From a virus: a DNA stretch of 40,003 nucleotides. The position numbers were made by a program, and so were the translations under genes. The first letter of the stretch is position 1; each line of letters opens with the position of its first letter. Positions 35,724 to 40,003 of this stretch are shown in pieces. The stretch lies in IMG/VR virus record IMGVR_UViG_3300027872_000014, positions 1 through 40,003 of that record; one strand, written 5' to 3'. Under the pieces are notes generated by a model. The model saw only the letters and a list, made by a program, of their open reading frames with translations. It had not been told where the DNA came from and searched no databases.

Positions 35724-36099
35724 GGGAGTATCTCTGTCGGATCCTGATTACGACGGGTCCAATGGCACATGCCACAAGTGTGGGCGGCCCGGGGGCGTCT
35801 GGGACGGCAAGCTGACCTGGTGCCAGGCGTGCTGGGCGGTGCCCTACGGCTTGGGAGTCACCATGTCTGCGGGCCCGGTTCCGATGGGGTTCCCGAGCTC
35901 GACAGCGTCGTCACTCGTCGACCCGGCGGCCCGTACGATCGCCGCGGGTCTGGGGAAGGCGGTGGAGAAGCTCGATGGTATCCGTCGGCCGGACGTCGAT
36001 CGGGATCGGTTCCCGGACGGCTGCCCGATCTGTAGCCGGGCGGCGTGGCTGGGCCCGGTCAGGTGGCACTGCTCGAATCCGGATTGTGCGAACGCTTAG
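35722..36099 (+). CDS. Double zinc-ribbon protein
   Basis: 125 aa, ATG at 35722 with AGAAGG nine nt upstream. Two Cys sets: CHKCGRPGGVWDGKLTWCQAC and CPICSRAAWLGPVRWHCSNPDC, each a clear zinc ribbon, joined by a Ser/Pro/Ala linker. It is the only rightward gene in a leftward neighbourhood. Its start abuts that of the membrane gene, and its stop overlaps the giant gene's stop. No function known. It may be transcribed by read-through from the integrase unit. Confidence 0.65.
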   Translation: MGVSLSDPDYDGSNGTCHKCGRPGGVWDGKLTWCQACWAVPYGLGVTMSAGPVPMGFPSSTASSLVDPAARTIAAGLGKAVEKLDGIRRPDVDRDRFPDGCPICSRAAWLGPVRWHCSNPDCANA

Positions 36100-39000
36100 C
36101 GGAAGGCCTTGTCGACCGCGTTCTGGATGGCGATCGAGTGCCAGGTCGCAACCCGCTGCTTGACGTCGTCTGGCACCTCCTCGACGCCCCGGAGCTCGGA
36201 GCGCAGGGTGGAGAGGTCTTTGATCTGGTTGGGGGTCATGCGGTTCCGGACGATCTTCTTGACGATGTCACCCTGGAACCACTTGTCGATCTCGGGGTCG
36301 ATGTCGGTGTGGGCGGAGCGCCACATGGTCCAGAGCTGGATCATGTGGTCGACGCGGAGGCTGTTGACGCGGAGCCGGGTGGTGCCCTTGTCGCCGTCCC
36401 GGAGGAGCTGGCGGAAGCGGGTGGCGTCGGGGGCGCCGTCGACCTTGGTGCCGTCGGGGAGCACGACCTGGGGCAGGTGCTTGTCGACCCACTCCTGGGT
36501 GACGTCCCGGGCGACCTTGCGGTCGATGGTGCCGTCGCCTCGGCCGCCGGCCCGGGCGCGCATGGTGCTGAGGAGATCGTTGAAGGCTTCGTTGCCGACG
36601 AAGGAGACGTCCCGGCCTTGGGCGGTCATGAACTCGGATAGAGAGATGGTGAGGGCGTCTTGGCTGGTGGACGCGGTGCGAATGTTGGCGAAGATGCTCT
36701 TGAGGAGGTCGCCGGTGTTGCGGCCCTTGAGGGTGCGAGGGTCGATGTCCGACTCGGGTGTGAACGGGAGCGTCCGCCAGAAGGTGTCAAAGTCTCGGCC
36801 GCCGGGCGCCTGGGGTGGGAGTGCGAACTGGCGGAAGACGTAGCCAGCGAAGTCGGTGATGTCGCGGAGCGGGTCGCCGTTCTCGTCCTTGCCGGAGTAG
36901 GCTGCTCCGATGAACTGCGAGAGCAGGCCTCCGGCGGCGAAGCGGTTGGCGATGGCGACGCTCGAGTTGACTGCAAACTTGGTGACGTTGCCCGAGCCCT
37001 TGGTGATGTTGTCTACGACGCCTCGGACGTTGGGGTTCTGGTTGTCAAAGATGTCGATGTAGGCGTGGCCGACGTCCACGAACTCTACGCCAGTACCTGC
37101 TTCCGAGTCTTGCCAGGGGAGCACGATGCCCTTGGCCATGGTGTCGAGCCACGGGATCAGGCCCGGCTTGTAGCCGCGCTTGCGCCCATTGAGTGCGGTG
37201 TACTCGCTGACGGACTTGCCGTGCGCTGAGAGAATGGCAGAGTTGTAGGCCGTGAGCGATAGCATGTCGGACGTGAGCTGGAGCGCGTTGTGCTGAAGCG
37301 AGTTGCCGAGGATGCGGAGCTGGTCGGAGGCGAAGCCCGCGAAGAGGGCGCCTTCGGCCGCGGCCAGGTTCTTCTTGGTGCCTTTCGAGACGCGGTGCAG
37401 GTGCTGGAAGAACATGCTGATCCGGTCCAGGCCGGCGCCCATGGAGAGGCCTTCGACCTCGACGAGGTACTTGAGGGTGGCATACTTGCTCGGGATGTCG
37501 AGCGAGCTCCAGGTGTAGCTGTTCCAGATCTTGCCGGCGGTCTCGCCCCCCGGCTTGGACAGCTCGTCCAGGACCCTGGTGCCGAGGCCGGTGGCGGTCT
37601 GCTTCCAGTCCTTCATGAAGCCCTTCCAGCTGTCGCGGCCCAGGCGCTCGGCCTCCTGTTGGAGGACGATCACCTGTTCGGCCCACTGCTGGGTCCGGAC
37701 GCGGTCGCCGTCCTTGACGGCAGCTTCGAACTGGCCGCGGGCGTCGTCGATCCGGCGGCCCACTGCGTCCATGCTGGTCCAGTGCTTGTCGACTACGCCC
37801 TCCAGAGTCTTAGTGAACTGGCTGCCTTGGAAGATTCTGATGTTGTCGTTCTGGACTAGTGCCTTCCAGTAGGGATCTTTGAGCCGGGCAGCCGGGTTGC
37901 GGAAGGTGCGGAATGCCTCGCGCGTGCCGCGCATAAACTCGCGGGCTCCTGCGAAGGACAGCGTCTCGAGCCCAGCCTGTCGTGCGTAGAAGAGGACGTT
38001 GCCCATCATTCCGTTGCGGAGGGCCCGGGCGTTGAGTGCAACCTTGGTGGCGGAGAAGAGGGAGGCTCCGATAGTGAGACCGCTACGAACGGAGGACAGT
38101 ACGCCGCCCGCTAGGTTGCTGGCAAACTGCTCTGCCTTGTTGCGGGGCAGGTTGCCGAAGAGCGTGTCTTTGGTGGCGGCCTGCGTGACGGCGTCAGTCA
38201 GGTCGGTGACCCACTTGAGCTGGTCGGAAAAGTTGTTGAGAGTCTTGAAGACCCGGGCGTTGACGTACTTCCCCCGGAGGGCGGGAATGAACTCGGAGTC
38301 GACGCGGATAAACTTCTCGCCGTCGAGCTCGATCACTCCCTTCTTCGGTGGGGTTCCGGTCTCGGCTGTGATCTGGTCGACTGTCCTGGCCAGCCGGGAC
38401 TTCGAGATGGACAGGGCGATGCGCTGGTTGTGGGCGGCGGCGACCAGGCTCTCGGTCATCTTGAGGCCGGAGATGGCGGGGTCGGGGACGAGGCCGGCGA
38501 GCAGCTTGTCGTCGAAGCGTACGGGCGGGTTGACAGCGGCGGCGGGCCGGGTGCCGTGGACCTGGTCGGGAGGCAGGTCGTCGAGGAACTGGCCGGCGTC
38601 TTCAGGCGTGGCGAAGCCCTTCTTCATGGCGACCTTGCCGTCGGGCCGGCGCCACTGGACCCAGAAGGACTCGGCCTTGGCGCCGAAGCCGGCGACCTCG
38701 GGGCGGGCGAATTTGAGGGACTTGGGGTCGATGCGGAGGGGGGCGAACCGCTTCGGGATGAAGTCGGTGAACTGGCCTTCGAGTGAGCTGAGGCGCGCCG
38801 CCTGGTCGGAGCTGAAGTAGACGCCGTGGTAGTAGGCCGAGCCGGACATTTGCTGGAGGAGCTCGGCGTCGATGGCGCCCGTCTTGTAGAGGTCCTCGAG
38901 CAGCTCGAGGCGGTGGGTGATCAGAAGGTTGCCGATCTTGTCGTTGACCGCGGTGCCGTCGCGAAGCGCGCTGAAGAGGGCGACACGTTCGGTGGGCTTG

Positions 39001-40003
39001 AGCTCTTTCTCCATGAGGTCGTTGAGGAGCTTGGCCTCGTACTGGTAGAACTGGCGCATGCCGTTGGCGGAGTCGATTGACTCGCGGAGCATGGCGGAGG
39101 AGATCTCGGGCGGCAGGGTGTTGGCCTCGATGCCGGACATGAGGAGCTCGTTGTTGTCGAGGGCGCGCCGCTCGATGGAAGTGTCCTTGAGCGCCTCGCG
39201 CCAGGCCTCGAGCGCAGTGAGCTCGGTGGGGCTGGCCTGGTCTACAATGGAGACATACTTCTGGTTGAGGTCGAGCACCTCGCGCGCGGGGTCGTCGAGG
39301 TACTGCTCGATGTTCTTGCGGAAGGCAGCGGGCAGGTCTTTGGTGGCGATCTTCGCGCCGGTCTTGCTGATCTCGTTGATGCCGTCCCGGAACTGATCGA
39401 TCTGGCGTCGGAAGGCGTTGAGGCCGTCGATGCCAGCGGAAGCCCGGTCCACCTGTTCGATGGTGGGCCGTAGGTTATCGATGACGTTCTTGCGGGGCAC
39501 GAGGGGACCCGAGGTGGGGCGGTGGCGGTTGAGGTAGGCCAGCTCGGCTGTGGAGAGGTCGATCACGTCGCTGCCCCGGAAGGCCAGGTCGAGCTTGGCG
39601 CGGATTGAGTCCTGGGCCCGGAGCCCGGCGGGCGACGGGGCGGGCTGGACAGGGACTCGGATGGGGCTGTTGGATTCCTGGATGAAACGGTGCAGCTGGT
39701 CCTGGAAGAGGGTGCGGATCTCTCGTCGTGCGGCGATCGCGCCGACTGGGGAGACGCCGGCTTTGATAGCCTCGTTGGTGAGGCGGGCCTCGGTTGCTAT
39801 GAGGTCGTCGACCTGTCGGACCAGTTCGGGCCCGCCGATTGCCTGGATAGCCCGGCGGTTGGGCGTACCCTTCTTTGAGAAGAGCATGTCGTTGAGCTTG
39901 GCGCCAGTGTGGTCCGCGAGGGCGTCGGCTGCCTTCTGGAACAGGGGCGTGCCCGCGGCCGGGTTGGGCCTGTGGAGGGTGCCTCCTCTGAAGTCGAGCT
40001 CGG
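36096..40003 (-). CDS. Giant virion-type/polyvalent protein (5' end beyond window)
   Basis: At least 1301 codons. An ATG at 39887 gives 1263 aa, but the frame stays open to the window edge (…DFRGGTLHRPNPAAG..., ADALADHTGAKLND), so the true start is outside. Mostly alpha-helical, low in Cys. The segment SNLAGGVLSSVRSGLTIGASLF is hydrophobic and could insert into membrane; LLSQFIGAAYSG is similar. The phrase LFSKKGTPN is a linker type often seen after enzymatic domains in polyvalent phage proteins. Size, helicity and late orientation fit an ejected internal virion protein that helps DNA cross the cell envelope. No lysozyme motif is seen in the visible part. Confidence 0.65.
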   Translation of the reverse strand, partial: ELDFRGGTLHRPNPAAGTPLFQKAADALADHTGAKLNDMLFSKKGTPNRRAIQAIGGPELVRQVDDLIATEARLTNEAIKAGVSPVGAIAARREIRTLFQDQLHRFIQESNSPIRVPVQPAPSPAGLRAQDSIRAKLDLAFRGSDVIDLSTAELAYLNRHRPTSGPLVPRKNVIDNLRPTIEQVDRASAGIDGLNAFRRQIDQFRDGINEISKTGAKIATKDLPAAFRKNIEQYLDDPAREVLDLNQKYVSIVDQASPTELTALEAWREALKDTSIERRALDNNELLMSGIEANTLPPEISSAMLRESIDSANGMRQFYQYEAKLLNDLMEKELKPTERVALFSALRDGTAVNDKIGNLLITHRLELLEDLYKTGAIDAELLQQMSGSAYYHGVYFSSDQAARLSSLEGQFTDFIPKRFAPLRIDPKSLKFARPEVAGFGAKAESFWVQWRRPDGKVAMKKGFATPEDAGQFLDDLPPDQVHGTRPAAAVNPPVRFDDKLLAGLVPDPAISGLKMTESLVAAAHNQRIALSISKSRLARTVDQITAETGTPPKKGVIELDGEKFIRVDSEFIPALRGKYVNARVFKTLNNFSDQLKWVTDLTDAVTQAATKDTLFGNLPRNKAEQFASNLAGGVLSSVRSGLTIGASLFSATKVALNARALRNGMMGNVLFYARQAGLETLSFAGAREFMRGTREAFRTFRNPAARLKDPYWKALVQNDNIRIFQGSQFTKTLEGVVDKHWTSMDAVGRRIDDARGQFEAAVKDGDRVRTQQWAEQVIVLQQEAERLGRDSWKGFMKDWKQTATGLGTRVLDELSKPGGETAGKIWNSYTWSSLDIPSKYATLKYLVEVEGLSMGAGLDRISMFFQHLHRVSKGTKKNLAAAEGALFAGFASDQLRILGNSLQHNALQLTSDMLSLTAYNSAILSAHGKSVSEYTALNGRKRGYKPGLIPWLDTMAKGIVLPWQDSEAGTGVEFVDVGHAYIDIFDNQNPNVRGVVDNITKGSGNVTKFAVNSSVAIANRFAAGGLLSQFIGAAYSGKDENGDPLRDITDFAGYVFRQFALPPQAPGGRDFDTFWRTLPFTPESDIDPRTLKGRNTGDLLKSIFANIRTASTSQDALTISLSEFMTAQGRDVSFVGNEAFNDLLSTMRARAGGRGDGTIDRKVARDVTQEWVDKHLPQVVLPDGTKVDGAPDATRFRQLLRDGDKGTTRLRVNSLRVDHMIQLWTMWRSAHTDIDPEIDKWFQGDIVKKIVRNRMTPNQIKDLSTLRSELRGVEEVPDDVKQRVATWHSIAIQNAVDKAFR

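Overview
The window is a stretch of a tailed double-stranded DNA phage (Caudoviricetes) genome or prophage. It is GC-rich and tightly packed, with many 4-nt and longer gene overlaps. Recognisable hallmark genes are large and small terminase, portal, scaffold-like protein, a DUF5309/SU10-type HK97-fold capsid protein, head-tail adaptor, family A DNA polymerase, a helicase-like ATPase, a DnaN-like clamp and a tyrosine integrase. No gene points to a particular host. The lipobox protein and the sugar genes would suit a Gram-negative host, but this is weak. Both edges cut through genes, so the genome is larger than 40 kb.

Layout: (1) 1-18,300, leftward, is the late morphogenesis region. In transcription order it runs from a PD-(D/E)XK nuclease, TerS, TerL and a cluster of mini-genes through GNAT, glycosyltransferase, portal, scaffold, capsid, a two-headed glycosyltransferase, adaptor, methyltransferase and a propeller-like protein to LamG and tail proteins. 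(2) 18,400-24,140, leftward, holds a helicase-like ATPase, small zinc-finger genes, PolA, an HNH nuclease and a tRNA with a CAU anticodon. (3) 24,141-24,975 is an 835-nt non-coding divergent region with GC-rich repeats, AT-rich stretches, palindromes and a promoter flanked by an inverted repeat; it is the best place for a replication origin and the early/late switch. (4) 24,976-35,063, rightward, is an early-type region: a gp88-like Cys protein, clamp, DUF932 protein, sugar epimerase, DegT aminotransferase, RecB-like nuclease, small zinc-finger genes, a DUF5664/MazZ-like nucleotide hydrolase and integrase. It is punctuated by strong terminators, two of them an exact 57-bp tandem duplication. 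(5) 35,060-40,003 holds leftward ClpP-like and membrane/coiled-coil genes, one rightward zinc-ribbon gene, and a leftward giant virion-type protein that runs off the right edge. If the genome is circular or circularly permuted, the late operon would continue past coordinate 1 and finish with this giant gene.

Two themes stand out. First, a sugar-modification gene set (epimerase, DegT aminotransferase, GNAT, methyltransferase, two glycosyltransferase genes with three catalytic domains) is split between the early region and the gaps between virion genes. This suggests decoration of the virion or the host surface. Its aminotransferase carries an in-frame 138-bp duplication containing a reverse-complemented spacer, the signature of a template-switch event or an assembly artefact. 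Second, the replication set pairs a PolA that has unusual motif B and C residues and a central block of foreign-looking codon use with a short clamp that resembles only domains 2-3 of bacterial DnaN.
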